Assembly: GCA_016169945.1 (NCBI GenBank)
Contig: JADLSH010000390.1
Coordinates: 1,612,001-1,676,000, forward strand
Reading direction: 5' to 3'
DNA length: 64,000 nt
DNA from: Trachythela sp. YZ-2020
Taxonomy: Eukaryota; Cnidaria; Anthozoa; Malacalcyonacea; Clavulariidae
In this document: piece by piece, positions 12,101-22,626 of the stretch
How positions within the stretch are numbered: the stretch's first letter is position 1
Layout of the letters: the number at the start of each line of letters is the position of its first letter
Notes under the pieces: generated by a model
Told to the model about the DNA's origin: nothing
The model's input: the letters and a program-made list of their open reading frames with translations, nothing else
Database searches by the model: none
Translations under genes and position numbers: made by a program

Positions 12101-12919
12101 TACCTTGTTTATCTGCTAGTTAACTAGGCTAACTATCAATGAGTCCAATTTATTCTTTTACTCATTCTAATGCCAGAAGATTTAAGCAATTAAGGGTGGC
12201 AACAGCACTAACTAAAGGGTTAATACCCCTGGGTTAAATGCAACGTATCCATGTGTATTATATCTTTTACAATTAATAGAGCATATGGGTTGAATGTGAT
12301 AGAACTTACAGTTTTCCTGATGCAGTTAATCGATACTTGTAAAGAAGGGGATGGTGAACGAAGTATCATCAACAAAAAGAGGCTGCTAATGTATTTCAAG
12401 TCGTCCACATCTTTTCAAAATTATTCAATCGAAATGTTCACTAGCATTGCTCAAGTGAAAGCATTGGTGTCTGCAGAAATGGCTCATCGACTGACATGGG
12501 GAAGATTTGTTAATTGGCATGGTGGTGCTGGCAAAATCTGTAACCGAACGAGCAAGGATATTGTAAGGGCTATGGGAGCTAATAAGACGAGAAAGGCTAT
12601 GATGCGGGCATCCAAAGCTTCTGCGGGTGTTCACCAGATTGTGCAACAACTATGTGACACAACAAAAATCAAACGGAGGTCTCAAGCACACACCCACAAG
12701 AATAAAAAAGATGATGAAACTTTGATGCTGCAAGACCTGAAGAAGTTAAAGCCTTTTGAGGTGAATCCTGGCAGATGTCATCTGCATTTTCAAGATATGC
12801 CAGTCTCTCCTACTAGTACAGTGGATATGGCAAAGCTCTTTGGATGGCTGCAAAAGCACAAGAAGCAGATTGCAAGGGGACAATTGACATCTGCTGGCAA
12901 CACACAACAGAGGAAATGA
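9146..12919 (+). CDS. DUF6589-like protein, three exons (5' part missing from the window)
   Basis: The exons are 9146-9994 (phase 0 at both ends), 11379-11773, and 12280-12919, ending in TGA. Acceptors are ttccag, catgtag and ttaatag; donors are cag|gtgaac and cag|gtaggt. All three joins keep the frame, which supports the model strongly. The protein of about 625 residues resembles the DUF6589 family known from cnidarians and some fungi. Family-like segments are 'VLVARVLVTNVPHLSFLKSIV' in part, 'FGGDQMTRVR', 'GTLKFFREKYNRRNV', 'EGDGERSI', and 'LTWGRFVNWHGGAGK', followed by a stretch like the family's tail. A short segment after 'GGAGK' seems missing compared with my memory of the family. Function is unknown; the family has been seen in repeat-rich DNA and may be transposon-derived. 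There is no start codon in context, so upstream exons are expected but are not visible before 9146. No internal stop or frame break was found. Confidence 0.6.
10543..11106. mobile_element. non-autonomous DNA element with 27-bp terminal inverted repeats
   Basis: CCTTTCCTATTCCACGAGAG plus seven more bases at 10543-10569 is repeated as the exact complement at 11080-11106. The interior has no ORF of note. No TSD was identified. It lies wholly within intron 1 of the DUF6589-like gene. Confidence 0.6.
11101..11300. repeat. dispersed repeat shared with 50870-51090 (inverted)
   Basis: Shared blocks include 'acccccaccttttctgtgc', 'gccataattat' and 'aagcacagaaaac' followed by 'gagctc', in the same order on opposite strands. 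The two copies are diverged. No protein is encoded. Confidence 0.55.
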
Positions 12920-13268
12920 CTATTTATATGTATCTTGAAATGGATAATAGTTTGACAAGTCCCATTTTAGCTGTACAGTATTTAGTTCATTTAATTTACT
13001 TGTAACATTAATCATGGACAAAAGCAACTAAATGCCATTGTTTGATATTTAGAGACAGTTAGTTGTTGTGAGTCAACAGAGTTGTGCCAGGAACTTGTCA
13101 AAATGACAGTTGCAATTTGCGCATGTCAGTTGCAACTTGCTCGGAGCAATTAGCGAATGAATATTGCAATTTGGATGGCAATATTGCAGGGAACAGAACA
13201 CCCGGTTTGACTGTAACCCAATGAATGGCCCAAGTGTGCAATACTATGTTATTTTACCATATATAAAG
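12920..13268. other. 3' flank of the DUF6589-like gene, nothing recognised
   Basis: AT-rich sequence with no ORF or repeat border before the MITE at 13269. Confidence 0.35.
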
Positions 13269-13534
13269 CAGTGGCGCCGGCAAGGGGGGGGCGGCCGCCC
13301 CCCCGATATTTTACAGAATGGGTTTCTAGATTCGTCCAAATCTGGTGACAAGGGGGGGGGATGACTGGGAGTATAGTGATTTATTAAAACCTTTATATTT
13401 CTCTCCAAGTGCCTCCAAAACGCAGGAAATGCCATTTTAGACACCCAAAATTCAAACTTTTCCCAGGGGAGCATGCCCCCGGAACCCCTACAATTTGTTT
13501 GCCCCCCCAAAAATAAATCCTGGCAGCACCACTG
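13269..13534. mobile_element. hAT-type MITE (266 bp) with 8-bp TSD
   Basis: The tips are CAGTGGCGCCGGCAAG and CCTGGCAGCACCACTG. The direct repeat ATATAAAG flanks it (13261-13268 and 13535-13542). G/C runs near both ends and a 'cccaggggagcatgcccccgg' block relate it to the element at 1-822. It has no transposase. Confidence 0.82.
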
Positions 13535-14946
13535 ATATAAAGGCATCGGTTTTTACTTGTCAAGGGGAGAGTTTATTAGCCAATTTATAAAGGGTTAACC
13601 TTGAAAAAGCATAATAAGATATGGTAAATATAGAAGAATAACTTTCCTTTTTATGCTTTCTGTGTTATTTTTTGCTTGTATTTGTAATACAATGCAACTG
13701 TTTACATGGCTAAATCAGGGGCTAAACCTTATATATATTACACTTTGTATAATAAAACTTGTCAAGGTGATATACAGTAGAATGCATGGTGATATACAGT
13801 AGAAGCCCTATCAAAATAGGTACAGTATGTAAATAACTGGAATAGTCAAAATGCACGCATTATTTATACCGTACTTTCTGAATTTTTAGAGCATTTATGC
13901 ACCTGTACATGGAATGATTTCACTAGTACTAAAAGGCACATATCAGCAACGAAGTTGTATATAGTTTATCTAGTAATTTTAACGAATGAATATGAAGAAT
14001 TTCATATCATATTTATTATGAGTGTTTATATTATAAGTAGTATCTAACGAGCAATTTGATTGGCTAATGCGCGTGCTTTATGACGCAATAAAGCACGGCC
14101 ACCGTTTTGATTTTTCCCTTCGTCCCCGCTTGTTAAATTTTCCTCGGAATTGTCAATACAATATGAACAAAATTATAATAGTTTTAAATCCAAAGTCTGT
14201 CAGAAAGCAAGAAAAAGTAGACCTAAACGAGATGGAAAAAAGCCAGCCAACAAATAACAACGGAACATAAACGGCGAATAAAGATTCGTAGTTGTTTCTG
14301 AGTTTAAATATACTTTTTTGCTTGAAAGTTGGCATTCAACGGCGACAAGAAACGCGAAAATCTGTACTATTTTGACATTTAAAGGTACAAAAACTGTATT
14401 TAAACACAAATCAAACCAAATTTATCCACAGTTCTAGGTGCAAAAAATTAAAATTAACCATTTTGGCATTGATTTAGATATAAACACTATGTGTACAGTT
14501 TTTAAGCTGTCAAGATGCAACGACAAAAACCTACACAAATACGACATGTTTATGCATTTCTTGACAGTTTGTCTGAGAAACGTTTTAACCACCAACTACT
14601 GAACTAGCAAAAAACACAAAAAATATTCAAACAGTACCTTCAAACAAAAACTGCCTGATATATTTGGTTCAAGATGAAAAATCAACTTGACAGCCAATGT
14701 CGTCAAAGCAGCTTGACAAAAACCCTTCGCTTTTATACGAATCCAGGACAATAGTGAAGCAGAACAACGAAAAACCAATCTGTCTATCATTGTGCACTAT
14801 ATTTGAAAAATTTTCAACAGTTTTTGTGCCTTTTTAATCCTTATTTTTGTTGAGTTGCAAGTTTTTCGCTCCTTCGGCGGCCAGAATTCAAGCTTGTAGT
14901 TGTTGCCACTTGCCAAGCTAGGCATTTAGATATAATGTCTACTGCG
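13535..14946. other. intergenic stretch, nothing recognised
   Basis: AT-rich sequence with several short ORFs on both strands that show no family resemblance or splice support. Confidence 0.35.
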
Positions 14947-15543
14947 CATCGAAATGACGCGTTCTGCGCCGGAATAGAATTGTAGTTGAGTCATGCGCAA
15001 TGGTTATAACAACACCGCGGAAAAACGTCTGCGCATGCGCGAGAACAAAATAAAATGGCGGGAAGTTTAAATGCCAAATTCAAAACAAAAACATGGCCAT
15101 TTAATTAATAATTCAAGGTAAGTGAAATAAACAAAAAAAATTTAGTAGACGGGTAGACTAGACATTAATTAAATGTCTCATAGCGTTTAAAGTGTGAAAA
15201 AAATTGAATTTCAATAAAAAAAAATTGTTTTTGCCGGGAGGAGTGCGAACATTTCGCGAAATATTATTAAATATCGAAGTTCAAACAAAAAAGTTAAGCA
15301 AACTCTCAAGAAGTTAAGAATCTTAACCCGCTCAAGCTATAGAGTAAATTCTAAAGTTTAAATAGTGTGAACGCGAAAATTATTGAGGCTTAGCGACTAA
15401 CTTTTTATTTATGAAAACTCTTGACAAACTCCCGACACTGTATAACGTATATGTATTGCGATACACACCAAACAGACTACATCGAAATGACGCGTTCTGC
15501 GCCGGAATAGAATTGTAGTTGAGTCATGCGCAATGGTTATAAC
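14947..15543 (+). repeat. 64-bp exact direct repeat flanking 469 bp
   Basis: The sequence starting CATCGAAATGACGCGTTCTG at 14947-15010 recurs without visible change at 15480-15543. Each copy ends in 'caatggttataac'. The interval contains AT-rich sequence and an 'aaaatggcgggaag' segment. The repeat is too long for a normal TSD, so a small tandem or segmental duplication is more likely. Confidence 0.75.
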
Positions 15544-15568
15544 TGGAAGATAGACATATATGCATGTC

Positions 15569-17265
15569 CAGAGGTTGGACAGCAGGCCGCAAAGCATCAT
15601 GGGTAATGAGCGTATGTTTCCACGTGCGGCCTCATTTATGCGTTGACTGCCGTGAAGTCAACATCTCTGGCCATAGCAAATTCTGTGAAAATGGACGCTA
15701 TTGATCCAGAGACTCAATGCCATCATTATGGATGTGTTTAGTGTTTGTGTATCGATGTATAACAAGGCTCTTTGAGTCCGTTTAATGGATTTATTTGTGC
15801 AGAAATCTCAAAGGCTGCGTGTGATCAACTTGTCTTGTGGTCAATATAAATGTTGTGTTGAAAATTCTATATGTATTTGTGGACACTTTGTTCAGTGTTG
15901 CACGTATTGCATTTTATACACTTAAGTAAATGATTTCATAAGCTGACCCATTGGCACTGCCTGGATCGTCTGTATTTGTAATGTACATATAGTGCAACTA
16001 GTGAGGAGTGTAGTACAGACAGTTAACTAAATATTTATTGGCCAGATTGATCTTTTGCAACAGAAATTACTGGTGAAATGTAGACAAAACAAACTTTACA
16101 GTAATATACAGTTCCATTTTTATTGAAAATGCATAGCACATGCATAAAATATAATAATATCTCTGCTCATTCTCTACATATATAAAGAAATATTAAAGAA
16201 AGCAAATATCCACCAAGAAGGCAAATTAACAATACAATGATAGAATTCAAACCAAAATACAAATCTGTAAAGAAACAACAAATTTTCTTCTAAAACTCAG
16301 CACTTATTTTAAACAGTAAAGTCCACTTCTTCAGAAAAATACGAGCAATCACTGCGTCAATTGGGGAAATTCGAGATGTTCAACTTCAAAGATTGTTGAC
16401 AGAAATGGCATCGGATTAATACAATATGAAGACGTACAGCCTACATAAAAGATCAAAATAACGTTTCCCTTAAAAATACTGCTCACATAGGTAGATCAAT
16501 AGTTATTGAAATAGCATGGATGCATTCCAGGAAAAAAATTGAATAACAATGACAAAATATTCGATATTTGCGAGTCGAGTGGGCCGTCAGACAACAAAAT
16601 TGCAGACAGAGCCAGACACTAGCCCAGATATAAAATCTCTAAACAACACGCAAATAACTCCTAAATCTCCTAAAATTCATTCAAAAGTACTTTAACGCTT
16701 ACTCTAAAGAATAACGCTCTTTATATTAAAGAAGTTTCAAGATTCATTGGGAAAAACAAGCTTTGGTGGCGCAATGTCGTCAGGCGCAATAAGGTGCCAT
16801 TTTGGCAAAAGTTGAAATGAGTATGGTCACTTCAATACCGAATATCTCGAAAACTGCCGGGGGACCTCCGGGACCCCTCCAGCAGATTTTTAGTTTATAC
16901 ATTTATCTTGACTTTTTTGAAAAAAATAGAAAAATCGAACCATGGGAATTCTAGATATTTTATTTTGAAAGTTGTAAACAGACGCGGCCTTGAGTCATCA
17001 CGTAACGAAGACACGGCAAACTTTGATGCTCAAAATAAGTTTAAAAATGACACTTACCTCAAAGGTTTTCGCAGATATCGCAAGTCCTTATATAATATGA
17101 AAGCCACGCTTGCTTTTATAGATTTTTAAAAATATTAATATGTATTTTTCAAGTGTTTCTGCGTGCAATGCAAATTACACGACCAAGAATTTTGACAAAC
17201 ACAATGGAAAATAGCGCGATTTCATTGGTCGAGAAATTCACGTGACAGCTGTCCACACTCCTCTG
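15569..17265. mobile_element. MULE-type non-autonomous element, copy A, with 9-bp TSD
   Basis: The ends are CAGAGGTTGGACAGC and the inverted form GCTGTCCACACTCCTCTG. A 9-bp direct repeat, ATGCATGTC, flanks it at 15560-15568 and 17266-17274, the length typical of Mutator-like elements. About 1.7 kb inside carries no transposase. Copy B (22299-30063) is the same element in reverse orientation. The ORF at 16908-17129 is not supported. Confidence 0.85.
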
Positions 17266-17505
17266 ATGCATGTCAATGTATTCAACTGTTCAATGATCAT
17301 TTTAATATGCAAAAAGTTGCTCGATGAACAATTAGTTTCCGCACGGTTGACTCGCTTTAAGTTAGAAAATGTATTCCCTTATAAAAGATGTACCTTTCTC
17401 TATTTTGCTTTACACAGAAGACAAGATATGCTGGTATACAAAATGATTTACAGTCGATTTCAACTCACTTTTCACTCAAATGTTCCGAACTTCGGAAATT
17501 CGTTG

Positions 17506-17651
17506 CGAAGTTCAAAAGTTCATAATGAAATTCGCATACCATGTTGTAAACAAACCCTCTGATTGGTTACTAGAGAAAAAGCAGCCAATCAAATGCTCAG
17601 TTTACAAACCGGTTCTGAATTTCATTATGAACTTTTGAAATTTGAACTTCG
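17506..17651. mobile_element. small foldback element
   Basis: 'cgaagttcaaaagttcataa' plus 'tgaaattc' on the left pairs with 'gaatttcattatgaactttt' plus 'gaa...cttcg' on the right, apart from a 7-base insertion in the right arm. There is no coding content. It lies about 90 bp before the phosphorylase-like start codon. Confidence 0.55.
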
Positions 17652-17736
17652 CTATTAAAATGTCGTTATACAAAGGAAAAGCGAAAAATATATACTCGCG
17701 GCCCCGCCAGAACTGAATTTAACTTTCCCAACTCGA

Positions 17737-20133
17737 ATGGAAATTGGAGCGACGCGTTATGAATGGTCTAGTTATAAAATACAATCGCAACTACCGATAG
17801 ATATTCTTTTAATAACCGTAAAAGATCATGAATTTAACAGTTGTTATTCTTACATGAAGTTAAAACCAATCCGCCGATGTTGGTGCGATAATCTTGGAAT
17901 GGTAGATTTTGGTGAATTTGGCGAACGAAATGTCAGTCGAGTTGCGTTGATTAAATGCCAAATGGGCCCGATGCCGGCTGTAATAATTGTGAAAAATGCT
18001 GCCGAAATTTTAAACCCCAAAGTTGTCCTTTTTGTGGGTTTCTGTGCAACCGTAAACCCGGTGAAGGCAAAACTGGGCGATGTCCTGATTTCTTCGAAAT
18101 TAGTGACTTATGCGGATAAAGAAAATCACGGCAGATGGCACAGTGGAGTTACGCGGCATCAAAGCGAATGTGAGTCGAAATATGGCTCGTCTTATTTTGT
18201 CTGCAGATCACGGTTGGGTGCCCCCGTTAAAGGATGCAAGCCAAAGCCTTAAACTTAAGGTTCATTCTCAAGCCGTGATATTAAGTGGTCCAGAGTTGGT
18301 CAATTATCATGAACGAGGAGCTGAGTTACTGAGACATTGCCCAGATGCTCTTGGTCTTGACATGGAGGGGGAAGGTATGCAACAGGATGTCGCCTTCTTA
18401 TTGTACAATCATTGCGCGCTCCTGCGTGGGCGCACGCGAGGAAAGCGCGTACTACGTGTTAATCACGCGTCCAAGTTGAAGCCTGGGCTGGGTTTTGTGA
18501 AAGCCACATAATCTGTAGCCTGCGTGGCAGGCGGCTACATAATCTGGTACTTATGAAATACGCCCATTCTCGTACCCAAAGCCCGCCGTACGCGCAGGGC
18601 CGGATTAACGTCGCGCGAGGCCCGTGGCAAATTTTCAGCGCGAGGCCCCCAATCTCCCCCCCCCCCTCGTTATGAAAACCTTTGAATTAAAAGACACACA
18701 AAATTGTTAAATATAATTATTTTCTCAGCCAACTGGAGATTACATGCATACGGGTATTGCATATTTTCCTGGGGCCAACTGCCAACCCTAGGGGCCCTAA
18801 ATGCGCGAGGCCCCTAAATTCGCGAGGCATCTAAATTCGCGAGGCACCTAAAATGGGCGTGTCCCAATAGAAAATGGGCGTGTTCTCGTAAAAATGGACG
18901 TGGCATAGTAGTAAAGGGCGAGGCCCCATAAGCGCGAGGCCCGCGGCATATGCCGCATCTGCCACGTGGTTAATCTGGCCCTGCGTACGCGTGATCATCG
19001 TCGCGCTCCGTTGAAAATTGGGCTGGCTGTAGTCATGCCACAATTTAGTCATGATCCTGAAAAATGCAAGTTTGGGTACCGAATGTCTGAAAAACGTTTG
19101 GTGTTTTTTCGACAAGTAATCAAAATTTCGTTAAGCCACTTGAGTATAGTTTGCAACTGTGCGTCTGTGCCTCGCAAGTTTGGAAGATCATCAAATCACA
19201 ATGTTTTGTCAAACAGACTAGCCTGCACTTATCTGTCATCTCACTGCAACTTGCAAAATATTTCCAGGAAAAATGCGGCTACTCACTGCATATATCAGTG
19301 TTCCTCAATCCTTATATTATCATTTTTAACTTGTGCTTAAATTTTAGGTCTATATGCAGCAGCGTATGATCTTGGTATCGAGTGGGCTGTTATAAAAGGG
19401 GTGTCAAATTTTGCTGATGGAAATAAAAAGATGACAGAAAATTGGCAACCAAATTCCAGTGCAATGGCGGCATCTGTTGTTTACAACATGTTTAAACATC
19501 CTGATGTAATACAGAACTGGCCTAACTACAAGAAATTCGAGACAGTGCCACTGGCAGCTAGAGGTATTGGCCAATTTTTTTGGATGACCCAAATTTTTAT
19601 AGGAAATTAAGGATTGTATAATTAATTAGGATACACAAATTTACCTAACGCTGTTTACATTGTTGCTACCCAATTCACAAACAACTTTGGATATAAATCA
19701 CATGCCTAAATACTATTGTTCTAGTTTTCGAAAATTACATAGAATAGAACAAGGTAACTATATAAGCATTAGAACTATGTATAACTGAGCTATTCACTCA
19801 TGTTGATCATTCTCATAGGCGTACGGACCCAAATTTTTAGGGGCGGTAGAGAACATTTTCCCAAACTAGCACTGAAAATGTCTACTTTTAATTCAACATT
19901 ACTCCTTTTAATAAGGATAACCAATCAGTAAATACCACTGGTAAATACGTAGCTAAAATTAACCGTAGCTAAAATATGTTGTTGTTCTATTCTTTCTAGC
20001 TGATGTTGTAAGCACGCCATCCAGGCCATTACGCGAAGATCAACCCGCTAGATCTAGAACAGTTGTAAGATGTTCTATTGACGAGTTTATACAACAAGCA
20101 AGCTTTTGCATTTGCAACTGCAAGTGTTTTTAA
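17737..20133 (+). CDS. nucleoside-phosphorylase-like (PNP_UDP fold) protein, three exons, one frameshift
   Basis: The exons are 17737-18374, 19348-19563 and 20000-20133, each joined in phase 1 (donors gaag|gtatgc and agag|gtattg; acceptors attttag and ttctag). The ATG at 17737 starts the open frame. The protein has the layout of coral/anemone PNP_UDP-domain proteins: 'LPIDILLITVKD' near residue 20, 'GPMPAVIIVKNAAEILNPK', 'VLFVGFCATVNPVKAKLGDV', 'ILSGPELVN', 'GLDMEGEG' spanning the exon 1-2 join, and 'WAVIKGVSNFADG'. These match the nucleoside-binding and MEGEG-type catalytic region of the fold, so a nucleosidase or phosphorylase origin is likely. In such animals the domain often heads larger multidomain proteins. 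A single extra base near 18122 in exon 1 shifts the frame, so this copy is broken or the base is an error. Exon 3 ends in TAA after a short basic linker. A hAT MITE sits in intron 1. Confidence 0.65.
18595..18983. mobile_element. hAT-type MITE (389 bp) in intron 1 of the phosphorylase-like gene
   Basis: The tips CAGGGCCGGATTAAC and GTTAATCTGGCCCTG are inverted repeats. The 8-bp TSD CGTACGCG is at 18587-18594 and 18984-18991. The interior repeats 'gcgaggccc' and 'ctaaattcgcgaggc' several times and encodes nothing. Confidence 0.85.
19817..19880. mobile_element. fragment related to the MITE at 3325-3593
   Basis: 'cataggcgtacgg' followed by 'acccaaatttttagggg' matches the tip and border type of the element at 3325. 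No right end is visible, so this is a truncated copy inside intron 2 of the phosphorylase-like gene. Confidence 0.4.
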
Positions 20134-20164
20134 TTATTCTATTTAGTGTAAATATAGAGATCGT

Positions 20165-20362
20165 ATGATAAAGTACGAATCAGATAGAAGACTACCGAAC
20201 GTACTGACAGAAAGCTGGACTTGGAAATATGAAGCGACGGCAACAGATAAAATGACTGGCATCACTATGAAGAGAGGAAATTTTCTTGAAGAAGACAAGG
20301 CAGTAAAATACACAATTAAAGCTCTCCTGGAGAAACTGCAAGAACTGAATTTTTTAGACTAG
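20165..20362 (+). other. possible extra exon downstream of the phosphorylase-like gene
   Basis: An open stretch of 65 codons ending in TAG, preceded by a reasonable acceptor (ttctatttag at about 20145). It is rich in charged residues ('KAVKYTIKALLEKLQELNFLD'). It could be an alternative 3' exon of the phosphorylase-like gene, but no donor that joins it in frame is convincing, and I recognise no family. Confidence 0.25.
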
Positions 20363-20427
20363 TTGTATATTTTACTCTTCTTTTATAAGAGTACGAAAAT
20401 TCCTGCTCAGGCTGATATTCTTATCCA

Positions 20428-20640
20428 GGGGCGTAAGAACGTATTCAACATTGGGGGGGCCCAAGCTCACGAGGCGCCACCATGATTGGCGCCGAACGAA
20501 ATTTTTTTAAAATTTGAGGCCCCCAGATCGCCGGAAACGGCCGTTTCAGAGTCTTATCTACCTCTTATAGTTAGCTTGTTCAGGGAACTAAGCTGTTTCC
20601 ATCATTTTCATGAAAATTCTTTTATTTTTTGGGGGGGCCG
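20428..20640. mobile_element. truncated hAT-like MITE
   Basis: It starts CAGGGGCGTAAGAACG and is followed by a G run and 'aggcccccagatcgcc', as in the other GC-tipped elements. It ends at a G run where the LINE fragment begins; no right tip or TSD is present. Confidence 0.4.
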
Positions 20641-21160
20641 AAAGATATTACAGAATACATAACGGATATGTTCAAACTTAGCCACAATGACGTGTATCCT
20701 CTAAGGAGTAATGACTGTAAACTTTATTTAGAAAAACCCAACACTGACTTCATGAAGAAGTCCTTTTCATACCGGGGAGCTTCCTCATGGAACAATCTCC
20801 CAAATGATGTTGTCAATGGTTACAAGCAACTCTCCGCAAGAAATTTTAAAACTTTAATTAATAATTACGTTAACGAGTTGGAAAGGGATAGTCAGTGACA
20901 ACATATATGTGGAGGATTGTTCGGAATGAGGTTATATAACTAATGGGTCTGTGAGAGTTAATGAGAGTTCAAATAAGAGTTAATATAAGTTAGTATGCAT
21001 GCATCCATTGTAATTATAGAAACTGTTTTCGTCATGTTATAGTGTTCTTAATATTTATTTTTAATATATGTATATAGTCTAACGGCCCCTTGAAAAGCAG
21101 CACCGACGCTGAAGGGTCACCGTTATCAAATAATTTGAAATAATAATAATAAAATAATAC
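20641..21160 (+). mobile_element. 5'-truncated LINE, last ORF2 residues and 3' UTR
   Basis: 20641-20898 encodes the C-terminal end typical of CR1-like ORF2 proteins ('SFSYRGASSWNNLPNDV') and stops at TGA. The 3' UTR follows and ends in AATAATAATAA repeats near 21150. Everything upstream of the last 85 residues is missing. Confidence 0.65.
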
Positions 21161-22239
21161 TAGGAGTTACTATCGCAAGGAAAGTGCTGCCTTGACGCAC
21201 AAAGTGCATGGAAAATTCCAGAACATAATTAGTATTAAACTTATTGAAATTGCTAATGATACACTGTACAGTATGTATTGATTTATTTTGTTGTCAAAAT
21301 GTTGAGATTACAACACTGTGACTACAACAATAGGACACATACTATTGTAAATGGTATATACTGTACAGTATTAAGCAATATATCTGAGTGTGCTATTGTT
21401 AATGGAACTCTTGGTACCAACATCAAATGTTAATAGTAGTCATTGTTTATTTCAAAGTTGTCAATGGCATCTTGAATAACTAATTTGAAATCATAGAGGC
21501 AGTGTCTTTTAATATTTTTGTGGTGCAATTAGCTGGTTGTTTGTGTTCATAAGATATTGATAATGCATTTGCCATGTGCAGTCTGTCAGAACAGTCTTTG
21601 ACTCTTTGTTCCCATCTGTAGATATTTCATACATGTATTTAATCAACATTTGGTTCCATCAGTGTTCATCTGTACTGCCCAGTGAATTGTCAAAATACAT
21701 GATTATACAGCAAACCAACATAATGGTGTCTCTCTCCAAAACAACTTTCAAACACATTACACAGGATCCACACCCACATGACATGTTGGAAATGCATAAT
21801 TCTTCGTATAGCAGATGGCACCACATAAGAGATGAGTAATATCTCCATATATTATATATCCATATTATTTTGAAACAACCATCAAGTAAATATACATTTC
21901 TGTGTAATCCAGCTGTTCAGATGGTACCAGTCAGTGTAATGATTAACATTAAGCTCAGTAAGAATTCCAAAACCCAAAATAAATATTTAGTATGTGAATT
22001 TACCTGTGTAAGGAAAAAAGGGGGATACAGCAAATTTTAAAGAACAAAACTTACTATTTTATCTTGCCGACAATCACATTTTCATACATACAGTGCCAGT
22101 GACAGAGTAAAATTGATTAAAATAGATTGATAAAATTAATTTGAAAATGAAATGTTTTAAACATTTCATTAGGGAATATATACACTTACAGGGGAGGGGA
22201 TGGTGCGCGGGGGTGCACAATTTGAGTAGATTGTTATAT
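21161..22239. other. intergenic stretch, nothing recognised
   Basis: AT-rich, with 'tgtacagtat' short repeats. The ORF at 21576-21839 shows no family resemblance. Confidence 0.35.
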
Positions 22240-22626
22240 TGTGCCTCAATGGGCTCTGCCCACTGATCTAATAATAGACTGGATATAGCTTCTATACCCA
22301 GAGGAGGTTGGACAGCTATCACGTGAATTTCTCGACCAATGAAATCGCGCTATTTTTCCATCGTGTTTGTGAAGATTTTAGGCTGCCTAATTTGCATTGG
22401 GCGCAGAAACACTTGAAAAATTCATACTAATATTTTAAAAATTCTATAAAAGAGCAAGCGTGGCCTTCATATTATACAAGAACTTGTGGTATCTGTAAAA
22501 AATTCTGAGGTAAGTATTATTGTTTAAACTTATTTTGATGATTAAAGTTCGTCGTGTCATCGCAACGTGATGACTCGAGGCCGCGTCTGTTTACAACTTT
22601 CAAACTAAAATATCTGGAGTTCCCAT

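Noticed and set aside
17242..17562. 106-codon ORF before the phosphorylase-like gene
   Set aside because: It overlaps a foldback element and shows no family resemblance or splice support.
20000..20133. Exon 3 as coding for a Cys-rich domain
   Set aside because: The few Cys residues at the end ('CICNCKCF') come just before the stop in AT-rich DNA; no known pattern fits.
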